A stretch of 64,000 nucleotides of DNA from Nocardioides marmoribigeumensis. Its GTDB lineage: Bacteria > Actinomycetota > Actinomycetes > Propionibacteriales > Nocardioidaceae. Numbering within the stretch: position 1 is the first letter of the stretch; each line of letters begins with the position of its first letter. The stretch lies in assembly GCF_031458325.1 (NCBI RefSeq), contig NZ_JAVDYG010000001.1, forward strand, positions 1,984,001-2,048,000, written 5' to 3'. The position numbers and the translations under genes are program-made. Below the pieces are notes generated by a model, which saw nothing but the letters and a program-made list of their open reading frames with translations, did not search any database and had not been told where the DNA came from. Shown in pieces: positions 27,504 to 36,885 of the stretch.

Positions 27504-28598
27504 TCAGATGTCGAGGGTGCAGTCGCCGGACGCCGCGGTCACGCAGGTCTGGATCTGCTCGTTGGGCTGGTCGAAGACCTCGCCGTTGCGCAGGTCGACG
27601 GCCTTGCCGTCGATCTTGGTCAGGGTGCAGGTGTGGCAGATGCCCATCCGGCAGCCGTAGGGCATGCCGATGCCGACCTCCTCGCCGGCCTCGAGCAGCG
27701 TCGTGGCGCCGTCGGCGTCGAAGGTCTTGCTGCTGTTGCGGAACGTCACCGTCCCGCCCTCGCCGTCGCCGCCGAGCTCGAGGGTGAACCGCTCCAGGTG
27801 GAGCTTGTCCTCGAGGTCGTGGGACTCCCAGTGCTCGGTCAGCGCGTCGAGCATCGGGGCGGGACCACAGGCCCACACCTCGCGCTCCTTCCAGTCCGGG
27901 CAGAGCTCGTCGAGGTGCTGGGCCGGGTCGAACATGCCGGCCTCGTCGGTGTAGAGCTGGTGCAGCGTGAGGTGGTCGGCCTCGGACTCGAGCTTCTCCA
28001 GTTCCTCGCGGAAGATCATCCGCTCCTTGGTCGGCGAGGAGTAGTGCATGACCACGTCGGGAGCGTCCGCCCCGCTGAGCTGGCCGCGGCGCTGCATCGT
28101 GCGGATCATCGCCATCACCGGCGTGATGCCGCTGCCGGCGACCAGGAAGAGCATCTTGGACGGCGGCGGGTCGGGGAGGATGAAGTCGCCCTTGGGCGCC
28201 GCGAGCCGCACGATCGTGCCGGGCTCGAGGCCGTTGACCAGGTGGGAGGACAGCAGGCCCTCGGGCATCGCGCGCACCGTGATCGACAGGGTGCGCCCCT
28301 TGCGCTGCGGGGGCGAGCTGACGCTGTAGGAGCGCCACTGGAACTTGCCGTTCACCGGGATGCCGATGCCGACGTACTGCCCCGGCGCGTGGTCCCAGCG
28401 CCACCCCCAGCCGGGGCGGATCACGATCGTGGCGGCGTCCTCGGTCTCAGGGATCACCCGCTCGATGCGCCCCCGCAGCTCGCGCGAGGTCCACAGCGGG
28501 TTGACCAGCGAGAGGTAGTCGTCGGGGTGCAGCGGTGTGGTGAGCTGGGAACCGATGCGTCGGACGCGCTCCCACGGGACGGTGCTGCTGGACCCCAT
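27504..28598 (-). CDS. ferredoxin reductase with 2Fe-2S domain, desaturase electron donor
   Basis: This 364-residue protein has an FAD-binding domain (RSYSVSSPP, with the RxYS flavin motif), an NAD(P)-binding domain (FLVAGSGITPVMAMI and CGPAPMLD) and a C-terminal plant-type 2Fe-2S domain (CRMGICHTC then IQTCVT). That order matches Rv3230c, which feeds electrons to DesA3. The ATG at 28598 has GAAGGAG 5 nt upstream; an ATG nine codons earlier lacks a site. It is first in the operon reductase-desaturase-hypothetical. Confidence 0.9.
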   Translation of the reverse strand: MGSSSTVPWERVRRIGSQLTTPLHPDDYLSLVNPLWTSRELRGRIERVIPETEDAATIVIRPGWGWRWDHAPGQYVGIGIPVNGKFQWRSYSVSSPPQRKGRTLSITVRAMPEGLLSSHLVNGLEPGTIVRLAAPKGDFILPDPPPSKMLFLVAGSGITPVMAMIRTMQRRGQLSGADAPDVVMHYSSPTKERMIFREELEKLESEADHLTLHQLYTDEAGMFDPAQHLDELCPDWKEREVWACGPAPMLDALTEHWESHDLEDKLHLERFTLELGGDGEGGTVTFRNSSKTFDADGATTLLEAGEEVGIGMPYGCRMGICHTCTLTKIDGKAVDLRNGEVFDQPNEQIQTCVTAASGDCTLDI

Positions 28599-28722
28599 CG
28601 CGACTCCTTCACGAGACGACCTCATGGACAGACGGACGCCCGGACGAGGTGTCCCGAGCGACCCGGCTCAGTGAACAGGTGTTCGCTGGCCTGCGCAAGG
28701 GGTGTACCCGTGGTGACGCGTT

Positions 28723-30534
28723 CTAACCGGACGGCGTCGGAGTCGGGGTCACCGTCGTCCCAGGCTCCTCACCAGCCGCAGGAGTGGTCGCGGAGGTCGA
28801 CGAGGGGGCGGGCTGCGACGGGGTCGGGGTGGGCGTCGGGGTGGGCGTGGGCGTCGGGGTCGGCTCCTCGTAGGTGGAGACGACGATGCGCACGGTGGAG
28901 CCACGCGGGGCGGTGGTGCGCCCGGTCGGGTCCTGGTCGAGCACGATGCCCTTCTGCGCCGGTGTGTCGGGGTCCTCGTCGACCTGGACGTCGAACCCGG
29001 CGTCCTGGAGCCGCTGGCGGGCGGCGTCCTCGGTGTAGCCGATGACGTTGGGCACCTCGACCTGGCCGCGCGAGAGCACCAGCGTCACGCTCGAGCCGGC
29101 CGGCACGGTCTCGCCGGCATTGGGGTCGGTCTCGATGACCTGGTTGCGGGGAGCATCGGAGTCCCGCACCTTGTAGGTGACGTCCAGGCCGAGGTCCTGC
29201 ATCACCTGCGTGGCCTCGGCCTTGCTCATGCCGATGACGTACTTGACCACCACGTCGGACTTGCCGGCCGAGACCTTGAGGTCGACCGACGACCCCTTGT
29301 CGACCTCGTCGCCCGCCCCGGGGTCCGACTCGAGCACCTGCCCCTTGGGGACGCTCTCGTCGTTGACCCGCTCGACGTCGTTGACCGTGAGGCCGGCCTT
29401 CTGGAGCTTGGTGACCGCAGCCTGCTCGCGCAGCCCCACCACCTGGGGCACCGTCACCTGGGGGGTGTCGTCGCCGAAGAGCTTGAGGCCCGCCCAGAGC
29501 GCCCCGGCGAGCAGGAGCAGCGCGAGGAGGGTGAGCAGGACGACCGGCCACGAGCGCCGCTTGTCCTGGTCGTACTCCGCGACCGGGCCGCGGAAGATCG
29601 AGGTCTCCTCGGCGTCGGGGACGGGCACCGGCGGCGGGACGACGGCCGTGGGCGCGTCGACGGGGTGCCCGTCGAGGTAGCGGCGGATGTCGGCGAGCAT
29701 GTCGGCGGCGGACTGGTAGCGGTCCTCGACGCGCTTGGCGAGCGCCTTCATCACGATCGCGTCGAGCGCGGGGTCGAGGTCGGGGTTGAACCGCGACGGG
29801 GGCTCGGCCTGCTCGCGGACGTGCTGGTAGGCCACGGAGAACGGGGAGTCGCCCACGAACGGCGGGCGGCCGGTGAGCAGCTCGAAGAGCAGGCAGCCCG
29901 TGGAGTAGACGTCGGAGCGGGAGTCGACCGTCTCGCCACGGGCCTGCTCGGGGGAGAGGTACTGCGCGGTGCCGACGACCGCGGAGGTCTGGGTCATCGT
30001 GCTGGTCGCCTGGGAGATCGCCCGGGCGATGCCGAAGTCCATCACCTTGACGTCGCCGCTGGGCGTCAGCATCACGTTGCCGGGCTTGATGTCACGGTGC
30101 ACGATGCCGTTGCGGTGGCTGTAGTCGAGTGCCGACAGCACGCCGGAGATGATCTCCAGCGCCCGCTCGGGGAGGAGCTTGCGGCCGTCGTTGAGCACCT
30201 CGCGCAGGGTGCGTCCCTTGACGTACTCCATGACGATGTAGGGCTGGACGTGGCTGCCGTCGGGCGCCATCTCCTCGCCGGTGTCGTAGACCGACACGAT
30301 CTGCGGGTGGTTGAGGCCGGCTGCGGCCTGGGCCTCGCGGCGGAAGCGGGCCTGGAAGCTGGGGTCCGTGGCCAGGTCGGTGCGCAGCCGCTTGATCGCC
30401 ACCTCGCGCCCCAGGCGGACGTCCTGGCCGTGGCGCACCTCGGCCATGCCACCGCGGCCGAGCAGGTCGCCCACCTCGTAGCGACCCCCGAGGCGCAGGG
30501 GCTGGGGGTCCGCGGGGCCGTCGGTGCGGTCCAT
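28723..30534 (-). CDS. pknB: Ser/Thr protein kinase PknB with three PASTA domains
   Basis: This 603-residue transmembrane kinase senses peptidoglycan fragments and controls cell growth. Kinase motifs: LGRGGMAEV loop, VAIKRL lysine, HRDIKPGN, DFG, and an activation loop rich in Thr (TSTMTQTSAVVGT). A membrane helix (VVLLTLLALLLLAGALWAG) lies near residue 345. It is followed by three PASTA repeats and a Pro-Thr-rich tail (PTPTPTPT) of about 60 residues. M. tuberculosis PknB has four PASTA units. The start is the ATG 2 nt after the pknA stop. The frame stays open further upstream, but that part is shadow. Confidence 0.95.
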   Translation of the reverse strand: MDRTDGPADPQPLRLGGRYEVGDLLGRGGMAEVRHGQDVRLGREVAIKRLRTDLATDPSFQARFRREAQAAAGLNHPQIVSVYDTGEEMAPDGSHVQPYIVMEYVKGRTLREVLNDGRKLLPERALEIISGVLSALDYSHRNGIVHRDIKPGNVMLTPSGDVKVMDFGIARAISQATSTMTQTSAVVGTAQYLSPEQARGETVDSRSDVYSTGCLLFELLTGRPPFVGDSPFSVAYQHVREQAEPPSRFNPDLDPALDAIVMKALAKRVEDRYQSAADMLADIRRYLDGHPVDAPTAVVPPPVPVPDAEETSIFRGPVAEYDQDKRRSWPVVLLTLLALLLLAGALWAGLKLFGDDTPQVTVPQVVGLREQAAVTKLQKAGLTVNDVERVNDESVPKGQVLESDPGAGDEVDKGSSVDLKVSAGKSDVVVKYVIGMSKAEATQVMQDLGLDVTYKVRDSDAPRNQVIETDPNAGETVPAGSSVTLVLSRGQVEVPNVIGYTEDAARQRLQDAGFDVQVDEDPDTPAQKGIVLDQDPTGRTTAPRGSTVRIVVSTYEEPTPTPTPTPTPTPTPSQPAPSSTSATTPAAGEEPGTTVTPTPTPSG

Positions 30535-30536
30535 GC

Positions 30537-32018
30537 TCACCCCTCTCCCAGACCGGGCAGCCCGTCGACCGGGCCGCCCTTGCCCTTGCCCTTGCCCTTG
30601 CCGTCCTTCTCGTCCTTCGCGGGCTTGTCGGGCTTGTCGCCCTTGCCCGGGCCCGGCTGCGCCGGCTCGTCCCACACCTCGAGCGTCACCTGCGAGCCCC
30701 GGTCGACCTGGCCGGTGGGCCGCACTGCAGCGACCGTACCGGCCTGCTCGCCGCCCGGGTTGGTCCGACGCTCGGAGACGGGTTGCAGACCCTGGTCCTG
30801 CAGTCGCTGCGAGGCGGTGTCCTCGGGCTGCCCGACGTAGTCCGCCGGGTCGACCGTCACGGTGTCCGAGCCCTGGTCGGCACCCGACCCGGCACCCGAC
30901 CCGGCACCCGACCCGGTGCCGGAGCCGGTCCCGGAGCCGTCGTCGCCGGACCGGACGGCCCGCACGAACCCGGCGAGGAGCAGCAGGGCGAGGAGGGCGA
31001 GGAGGACCATCAGCGCCACGCGGCCCCGGCCGGCACCGCGGCGTCGGCCGGAGCCGGCGTACGACGGCAGGTGGGTGGTCGGGGGGCCGGGCGCCCCGGG
31101 CGCCCCGGGCGCCCCGGACGTCATGGCCAAGGTGGCGGTGGGGTCGTCGGAGGTGGCCGCGGCCCCGGGAGGCGCGCCCTCGGGCCACACCGGGGTGTCG
31201 CCGCGCAGGGCGGCCGCCATCTCGGCGCCGTCGGCGAAGCGCATCGCGGGGTCCTTGGCGCAGGCCCGGTCGACGACGGCGCGCATCCGCTCCGGCACGT
31301 GGTCCGGCAACGGCGGCAGCGGGTCGCGCACGTGGCGCAGGGCCGTCACCACCGGGGAGTCGGACTCGAACGGCTTGGTCCCGGTGAGGCACTCGAAGAG
31401 CACGACCCCGAGGGCGTAGACGTCGCTGCGCGGGGTGGCGCGCTCGCCCTCGGCCTGCTCGGGGGAGAGGTAGTGCGGGGTGCCGACCAGGTGGCCGGTC
31501 ATGGTGAGCGAGGCGGCGTCGGCGGCCCGGGCGATGCCGAAGTCGGTGACCTTGACGTGGCCCCGCGGGTCGACCAGGAGGTTGCCCGGCTTGACGTCGC
31601 GGTGGACCACTCCGCGGGTGTGCGCGGCGGCGAGGCCCTCACCCGCCTGCGCCACCAGGTCGGCGGCCCGCTCGGGAGTGAGCGCGGGGTCGCCGATGAT
31701 CGCCGACAGCGGCTGGCCCTCCACCAGCTCCATCACGAGCATCGGTCGCGGGGCGCCGCCGTCGGGGTCCTCGCGTTCGCCGTAGTCGAGGACCGAGGCC
31801 ACGTGGGGGTGCTGGATGGCCGCCGCCAGGCGCGCCTCCTGCACGAAGCGGGTGCGGAACAGCTCGTCGCCGGCGTACTCGGCCTTGAGCACCTTCACCG
31901 CGACGTCACGGTGGAGCAGGGTGTCCTCGGCGCGCCACACCTGGCCCATGCCGCCGGTGGCGATCAGCTCGACCAGGTCGTAGCGGGGCCTCGGCTGCGT
32001 GCCGGCCGGCTCAGTCAT
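30537..32018 (-). CDS. pknA: Ser/Thr protein kinase PknA with a PASTA-like domain
   Basis: This 493-residue kinase has the motifs ATGGMGQVW, VAVKVL, HRDVKPGN and DFGIA, and an activation loop with SLTMTGHLVGTPHY. After a linker with GAPGAPGAP repeats there is a membrane helix (VALMVLLALLALLLLAGF). Outside it lies a GSG-rich spacer and one PASTA-like unit (DYVGQPEDTASQRLQDQGLQ to GSQVTLEVWD), then a Lys/Gly-rich tail. M. tuberculosis PknA has no PASTA unit, so the extra domain is notable. It overlaps pbpA by 8 nt and leads directly into pknB. Confidence 0.93.
   Translation of the reverse strand: MTEPAGTQPRPRYDLVELIATGGMGQVWRAEDTLLHRDVAVKVLKAEYAGDELFRTRFVQEARLAAAIQHPHVASVLDYGEREDPDGGAPRPMLVMELVEGQPLSAIIGDPALTPERAADLVAQAGEGLAAAHTRGVVHRDVKPGNLLVDPRGHVKVTDFGIARAADAASLTMTGHLVGTPHYLSPEQAEGERATPRSDVYALGVVLFECLTGTKPFESDSPVVTALRHVRDPLPPLPDHVPERMRAVVDRACAKDPAMRFADGAEMAAALRGDTPVWPEGAPPGAAATSDDPTATLAMTSGAPGAPGAPGPPTTHLPSYAGSGRRRGAGRGRVALMVLLALLALLLLAGFVRAVRSGDDGSGTGSGTGSGAGSGAGSGADQGSDTVTVDPADYVGQPEDTASQRLQDQGLQPVSERRTNPGGEQAGTVAAVRPTGQVDRGSQVTLEVWDEPAQPGPGKGDKPDKPAKDEKDGKGKGKGKGGPVDGLPGLGEG
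30879..30938. repeat. 12-bp tandem repeats in pknA (GSG spacer)
   Basis: Three perfect copies of GGCACCCGACCC (30879-30914) are followed by two diverged copies. They encode the extracellular Gly-Ser-rich spacer between the membrane helix and the PASTA-like unit, so copy number could set spacer length. Confidence 0.7.
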
Positions 32019-33480
32019 TGAAGATCACGGCTTCCATGACCCGCTTGGCGATCGGCGCGGCGAGGCCGCTGCCGGAGATCGCGTCGCGGGCGACGCCGGC
32101 GTCCTGGACGATGACCGCGACGGCGACCTTGGGGTTGTCGGCGGGGGCGAAGGAGACGAACCAGGCGTAGGGGTTGCGGTCCTCCGCGCTCTGGGCCGTG
32201 CCGGTCTTGCCGGCCACCTCGACCCCGGGGATCTGCGCCGGGGTGCCGGTGCCGCCCTTGACGACCTCGACCATCATCCGGGTCAGCTCCTGCGCCGACG
32301 AGGCCGACATCGCGCGCTCGGGCATCTGCTCGCCGTTGTTCTTGTCCAGCACGCTCAGGTCGGGGGAGCGCACCTCGTCGACGAGGTAGGGCTTCATGCC
32401 CTGCCCGCCGTTGGCCACGGTCGCCGCCACCAGCGCCATCTGCAGCGGCGAGGCGGCCACCTCGTACTGGCCGATCGCGGAGTAGGCGGGGTAGGGACCG
32501 GGTGCCTCGGCGGGGAAACGGCTGATCGCCTGGGGTCCGATGCCGGAGAGGTACTTCTGGCCGAACCCGAACTTCTGGGCCTCCGCGCGCAGCTTGTCGA
32601 CCCCGAGGTCGAGGCCGATCTTGCCGAAGGAGACGTTGCACGAGGTCATCAGCGCCTGCGTGAGCGTGATCTTGTCACCGCCGCACGTCGAGCCGTTCTC
32701 GTTGGTCAGCGGCTTGCTGGCCTGCGGGAGCTTGAGCGAGGCGCCACCCTGCACGATCGTGTCGCCGTCGTACTTCCCGGTCTCCAGCGCGGCCGCGGCG
32801 GTGACCAGCTTGAACGTCGACCCGGGGGGATAGATCTCCTGGATCGCCCGGTTGACCAGCGGCTCGGTCGGGGCCTTGAGGAGCCGCTCGTAGGCCGTGG
32901 TCTGCTTGGCCGGGTCGTGGTCGGCGATCAGGTTGGGGTCGTACGTCGGGTTGGACACCATCGCGAGGATCTTGCCGCTGCGGGGCTCGAGGGCCACCAC
33001 GGCCGCCTGGGTCCCGGACCCGAGGGCCTGGATGCCGTCGAAGGCCGCGGTCTGGGCGGCGGGGTCGATGGTGAGGGTGACCGAGCCGCCCTTGGGCGGG
33101 GTGTTGGACAGCGTGTCGACCACGCGGTTGACGAACAGGCGCGGGTCGCTGCCCGAGAGGACGTCGTTCTGGCTGGCCTCGACGCCGGTCGCGCCGTAGA
33201 CGTAGGAGAAGAACCCGGTCAGGTGGGCGTACTTGAACGGCTGGGGGTAGCGGCGCTGGAAGGAGTAGCGGTCGCCGCTCTTGACGCTCTCGGCGACGGC
33301 CTTGCCGCCCACGAGGATCGCGCCGCGCTCCCGGGAGAACTCCGCGTCGCGCACCCGACGGTTGTCGCTGCGGTCGTTGAGGTCGCCCGCGTGGACGTAC
33401 TGCAGGTAGGTCGCGTTGAGCAGCAGGGCCAGGAAGAGCGCCAGGCACCCGACCGCCATCGTGCGGATCTGCTTGTTCAC
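32011..33480 (-). CDS. pbpA: penicillin-binding transpeptidase PbpA
   Basis: This 489-residue class B PBP crosslinks peptidoglycan. It has an N-terminal anchor (residues 7-25) and a dimerisation domain. The transpeptidase triad is STFK (catalytic Ser, in PPGSTFKLV), SCN (in MTSCNVSFG) and KTGT (in AGKTGTAQ). It pairs with the adjacent SEDS protein RodA (overlap of 4 nt), as in M. tuberculosis Rv0016c-Rv0017c. The two form a polymerase-transpeptidase unit, with activity set by the pknA/pknB kinases and the phosphatase in the same operon. Confidence 0.95.
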   Translation of the reverse strand: MNKQIRTMAVGCLALFLALLLNATYLQYVHAGDLNDRSDNRRVRDAEFSRERGAILVGGKAVAESVKSGDRYSFQRRYPQPFKYAHLTGFFSYVYGATGVEASQNDVLSGSDPRLFVNRVVDTLSNTPPKGGSVTLTIDPAAQTAAFDGIQALGSGTQAAVVALEPRSGKILAMVSNPTYDPNLIADHDPAKQTTAYERLLKAPTEPLVNRAIQEIYPPGSTFKLVTAAAALETGKYDGDTIVQGGASLKLPQASKPLTNENGSTCGGDKITLTQALMTSCNVSFGKIGLDLGVDKLRAEAQKFGFGQKYLSGIGPQAISRFPAEAPGPYPAYSAIGQYEVAASPLQMALVAATVANGGQGMKPYLVDEVRSPDLSVLDKNNGEQMPERAMSASSAQELTRMMVEVVKGGTGTPAQIPGVEVAGKTGTAQSAEDRNPYAWFVSFAPADNPKVAVAVIVQDAGVARDAISGSGLAAPIAKRVMEAVIFND

Positions 33481-34862
33481 CGCACGCTCACCACCTGGGT
33501 GTCGTCGTCCATGCCGGCGCCCTCGGGGCCGTCGGCGGGGCGGAAGTCGGGCGCGGGCCGCCGCACCTGGTCACTGATGCGCAGCAGCAGGGCGACCACG
33601 ACCCAGTTGGCGACCAGCGAGGAGCCGCCGTAGGACATGAACGGCGTGGTGAGGCCGGTCAGCGGGATCAGCTTGGTGACCCCGCCGATGACCACGAACA
33701 CCTGGATCGCGAAGACGACGCCGAAGCCGGTGGCCATCAGCTTGCCGAAGTCGTCGCGGGCGATGAGGGCGGTGCGGAGCGCGCGCTCGACCACGATGCC
33801 GTAGAGCAGCACGACCGCGATGAGGCCGGTCAGGCCCAGCTCCTCGCCGACGGCCGCCACGATGAAGTCGGACTCGGCGAACGGGATGCGCCACGGCGAG
33901 CCCTGGCCCAGGCCGCGGCCGACCAGCCCGCCCCACGCCATGCCGTACATCCCCTCGATGATCTGGCCGTACTTGCCCGGGTCGGAGAACGGGTCGAGCC
34001 AGCCGCCCACGCGGGTCTGGACGTGGGTGAACGCGGCGTAGCCCATCGCGGCGCCGCCGACGAACATCACGCCGCCGAGGACGAGCCACCCGGGGCGCTC
34101 GGTGGCGACGTACAGCATGACCACGAAGATCCCGAAGAACAGCAGGCTCGAGCCGAGGTCCTTCTGGAAGACGAGGATCGAGAGGCTGATCAGCCACATC
34201 ACGAGGATCGGGCCGAGGTCGCGGCCGCGGGGCAGGTCGATGCCGGCCACCCGGCGACCGGCGAGGGCCAGCGCGTCGCGGTGGAGCACGAGGTAGCCCG
34301 CGAAGGCGACCACGAGCGCGAGCTTGGCGACCTCGCCGGGCTGGAAGGAGAAGCCGCCGATGCCGATCCAGATGCGGGCACCGTGGATGTTGCGGCCGAG
34401 CCCCGGCACGAACGGCAACAGCAGGAGGACGACGGCGGCCAGGCCGGCGGTGTAGGTGAACGCCTGCAGGCGGCGGTGGTCGCGCAGCACGAGCAGGACG
34501 ACCGCGAACAGCACCACCCCGAGCGTGGTCCACATCAGCTGCTTGGAGGACAGGTCACGGTCGAGCGCGAGGTCGAGGCGGTAGATCACCGCGAGACCGA
34601 GCCCGTTGAGCGCGGTCACGACCGGGAGGAGCACGGGGTCGGCGTAGGGCGCGGCCAGGCGGACGACGACGTGGGCGCCCACGGCGAGCACGGCGAGCCA
34701 GGAGGCGTAGCCGACCATGTCGGCCGGGATCTTGCCCTCGCGCCCGAGCCCGACGGCGGCGTACGCCCCGATCCCGACGGCGAGGGCGAGGAGGAGCAGC
34801 ACCAGCTCCGCACCGCGCCGGCGACGGTGGACGAACTGCTCCACGCCGGCGAGCACGCTCAC
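33477..34862 (-). CDS. rodA: SEDS glycosyltransferase RodA/FtsW
   Basis: This 461-residue polytopic protein (about 10 helices) is a SEDS peptidoglycan polymerase. Family motifs include GIGGFSFQPGEVAKLALVVAFAGYL, FQKDLGSSLLFFGIF, the catalytic-loop region WGGLVGRGLGQGSPWRIPFAESDFI and GLTTPFMSYGGSSLVANW. The start is the GTG at 34862, whose GTGA overlaps the stop of the pstP gene; a GTG two codons later is an alternative. It is followed by the cognate PBP gene pbpA. Confidence 0.95.
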   Translation of the reverse strand: MSVLAGVEQFVHRRRRGAELVLLLLALAVGIGAYAAVGLGREGKIPADMVGYASWLAVLAVGAHVVVRLAAPYADPVLLPVVTALNGLGLAVIYRLDLALDRDLSSKQLMWTTLGVVLFAVVLLVLRDHRRLQAFTYTAGLAAVVLLLLPFVPGLGRNIHGARIWIGIGGFSFQPGEVAKLALVVAFAGYLVLHRDALALAGRRVAGIDLPRGRDLGPILVMWLISLSILVFQKDLGSSLLFFGIFVVMLYVATERPGWLVLGGVMFVGGAAMGYAAFTHVQTRVGGWLDPFSDPGKYGQIIEGMYGMAWGGLVGRGLGQGSPWRIPFAESDFIVAAVGEELGLTGLIAVVLLYGIVVERALRTALIARDDFGKLMATGFGVVFAIQVFVVIGGVTKLIPLTGLTTPFMSYGGSSLVANWVVVALLLRISDQVRRPAPDFRPADGPEGAGMDDDTQVVSVR

Positions 34863-36403
34863 GAGCTGCCTCCGGAGGGGCTGGCGGACGACGAGGGGCC
34901 GGGAGAGGGCGACGCGGTGCCACCGGGGCACTCGGCGCCGACGGAGCCGCTGCCGCCCGGGGAGGCCGAGGAGGCCGGGGAGCTCGGCGCGGCGCCGGGG
35001 CTCGCGGTCGCGCGCGGGGAGCGCGACGCCTTGGGCGACCGGGAGGCCTTCGGTGAGGCGGCGGTGGTCGGGCTGACCGCCGGGCAGTCGGACTTCTCCT
35101 TGTCGCGGGCCAGGTTGGCCACGACCTTGCGGGCCCCGGTGAGGCTCTCGGCGGTGATGCCGTCCTCGACCAGGCCCCGGTTGTAGGAGGTGAGGTCGGA
35201 CAGTGCGAGGTCGGTCGGCTGCTCGACGTGGCTGAGGCTGACCAGCGGGAGGTCGACCTGGACCCCGCGGTAGATCGCGACGGTGTCGCCGTCGTCGGCG
35301 ACGTAGTACTGGCTCTGGGTCCAGGTGTAGCCGGCGTAGAGCGCGCCGATCGCGAGCAGGAGGGGCACCAGCAGCAGGAGGCCGCGCCGCAGGGTGAGTC
35401 CACGCCGAGGCGGGCGGGGGGCGTAGCGCAGCTCCTCGGGGTCGAGGGCGTCCGCGGCGTCGGCGGGCACGGCCTCGATCTCCCCGGTGTCGTGCGGCCG
35501 CCCGCGCAGGCGCGACAGGACGCCGCGCCGAGGCTGGGCGGCAGCGGCGCCGACCAGCATCGGGCCGACCGAGGCGGCGGCCGACTCGGGGTCGTCGGCG
35601 ACGTCGGCACCCACGACCTCGGCCGTGATCACCGTGACGTTGTCGGTCGAGCCGTGGTCCAGCGCGGACTGCACGAGCCCGAGCGCCGCGGAGTCGACCG
35701 AGCCCTCGCCCAGCAGCTCGGCGATCTGGGCGTCGGACAGGGCGCCCGAGCAGCCGTCGCTGCACAGCATCACCCGGTCGCCCGGCTCGAGGTCGACGTA
35801 GAACAGGTCGGGCTCGGTCTCGTGCACGCCGTCGACCGCCCGCAGGATGATGTTGCGGTGGGGGTGGACCCGGGACTCCTCCTCGGTGATCCGGCCCTCG
35901 TCGACCAGCGTCTGCACGAACGTGTGGTCGGCCGTGACCTGGCGCAGGGTGCCGTCGCGCAGGAGGTAGGCGCGGGAGTCGCCGACGTGGGCGAACCCGA
36001 GCCGGTGACCCTCGAGGAGCGCCGCAGTGAGGGTGGTGCTCGTGCCGTCGAGCTCACGGTCCTGCTCGACCATCTCGGCGAGCCGGTCGTGCACCTTGAG
36101 CACCGCCCCGGCCAGCGCGGTCAGGGCGGCGTCGTCACCGGCGTGCCCCGCGGGGGCGGGACCCTCGGGCGCGTCGAGGCGCCGCAGGATCGAGATGGCG
36201 GTCGAGCTGGCCACGTCGCCGTAGGCCTGGCCACCCACCCCGTCGGCCACCACGAGGAGCCGGCCGCTGGCGTAGCCCGAGTCCTGGTTGTCCTTGCGGT
36301 GGCGACCGACGTCGGAGACGGCCGCGAAGCGCAGCCGCACGGCGTCGTCCGGGAGGTCGCCCGGGAGGTCGCCCGGGGTGGTGGCCGGGGTGTCGTCGGT
36401 CAT
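34859..36403 (-). CDS. pstP: PP2C-type Ser/Thr phosphatase PstP
   Basis: This 514-residue membrane phosphatase reverses PknA/PknB signalling. The PP2C motifs are RKDNQDSGYA, VVADGVGGQAYGD, FAHVGDSRAYLL, LCSDGCSGAL and STDNVTV, which hold the metal-binding aspartates. One membrane helix (LLLLVPLLLAIGALYAGY) lies near residue 345. It is followed by an extracellular domain (~100 residues) and a Ser/Pro/Ala-rich tail. The ATG overlaps the fhaB stop (ATGA), and its own stop overlaps the rodA start (GTGA). The low-complexity tail has ASPKASRSPKASRSP repeats. Confidence 0.94.
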   Translation of the reverse strand: MTDDTPATTPGDLPGDLPDDAVRLRFAAVSDVGRHRKDNQDSGYASGRLLVVADGVGGQAYGDVASSTAISILRRLDAPEGPAPAGHAGDDAALTALAGAVLKVHDRLAEMVEQDRELDGTSTTLTAALLEGHRLGFAHVGDSRAYLLRDGTLRQVTADHTFVQTLVDEGRITEEESRVHPHRNIILRAVDGVHETEPDLFYVDLEPGDRVMLCSDGCSGALSDAQIAELLGEGSVDSAALGLVQSALDHGSTDNVTVITAEVVGADVADDPESAAASVGPMLVGAAAAQPRRGVLSRLRGRPHDTGEIEAVPADAADALDPEELRYAPRPPRRGLTLRRGLLLLVPLLLAIGALYAGYTWTQSQYYVADDGDTVAIYRGVQVDLPLVSLSHVEQPTDLALSDLTSYNRGLVEDGITAESLTGARKVVANLARDKEKSDCPAVSPTTAASPKASRSPKASRSPRATASPGAAPSSPASSASPGGSGSVGAECPGGTASPSPGPSSSASPSGGSS

Positions 36404-36885
36404 TTCTTGAGCTCGAGGGTCGTCTTGCCGACCCGCACCCGGGTGCCCAGGGAGATCGCGGTGGCCTGGGTCAGTCGCTGGGAGCCGAGGTAGGTGCCGT
36501 TGGTCGAGCCGAGGTCCTCGACGTACCAGGTCTCCCCGGACCTGGCGATGCGGGCGTGTCGCGTGGAGACGTAGTCGTCCTCGAGCCGGATCGCCGCGTC
36601 GGTGCCCCGGCCGACCAGGATCGGGGCGTCGGCCAGCGAGACGGTGGTGCCACGGCTGGGTCCGTCCAGCACGACCACCTTGGTGGGTTGGCCGCGACCG
36701 GCCTTGGGCGGCTTGGCCGCGGCCCGCTCGGCGGCCTTGCGCTCGCGGCGGCTCGGCGTGGCCGGGGCGCTGTCGACCCGGGCGCCGAACATGTCGGACC
36801 GGATCACCGAGATCGCCCCGAAGACGAAGATCCACAGGATCGCCAGGTAGGCGAAGCGGATCAGCATGAGGGTGAGCTCCTGCAT
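36400..36885 (-). CDS. fhaB: FHA-domain protein FhaB (FipA type)
   Basis: This 161-residue protein has an N-terminal membrane helix (residues 8-28), a basic linker and a C-terminal FHA domain (residues ~80-160) with ILVGRGTDAAIRLEDDYVSTRHARI and EDLGSTNGTYLG. FHA domains bind phosphothreonine, so FhaB reads PknA/PknB phosphorylation. Mycobacterial FhaB links to FtsZ and FtsQ. It lies between fhaA (starts 1 nt after it) and pstP. Identification is by domain and synteny (Rv0019c). Confidence 0.93.
   Translation of the reverse strand: MQELTLMLIRFAYLAILWIFVFGAISVIRSDMFGARVDSAPATPSRRERKAAERAAAKPPKAGRGQPTKVVVLDGPSRGTTVSLADAPILVGRGTDAAIRLEDDYVSTRHARIARSGETWYVEDLGSTNGTYLGSQRLTQATAISLGTRVRVGKTTLELKK

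Noticed and set aside
28825-28862. Short-period repeats as a CRISPR array
   Set aside because: They are in-frame codon repeats (PT repeats of PknB), with no spacers. The GSG repeats in pknA are the same kind. No CRISPR or cas genes are seen in the window.
30541-31392. Open frame continuing upstream of pknB (would give an 889-residue kinase)
   Set aside because: The extension is arginine/proline-rich and lies wholly inside pknA in another frame; pknB starts at the ATG right after the pknA stop.
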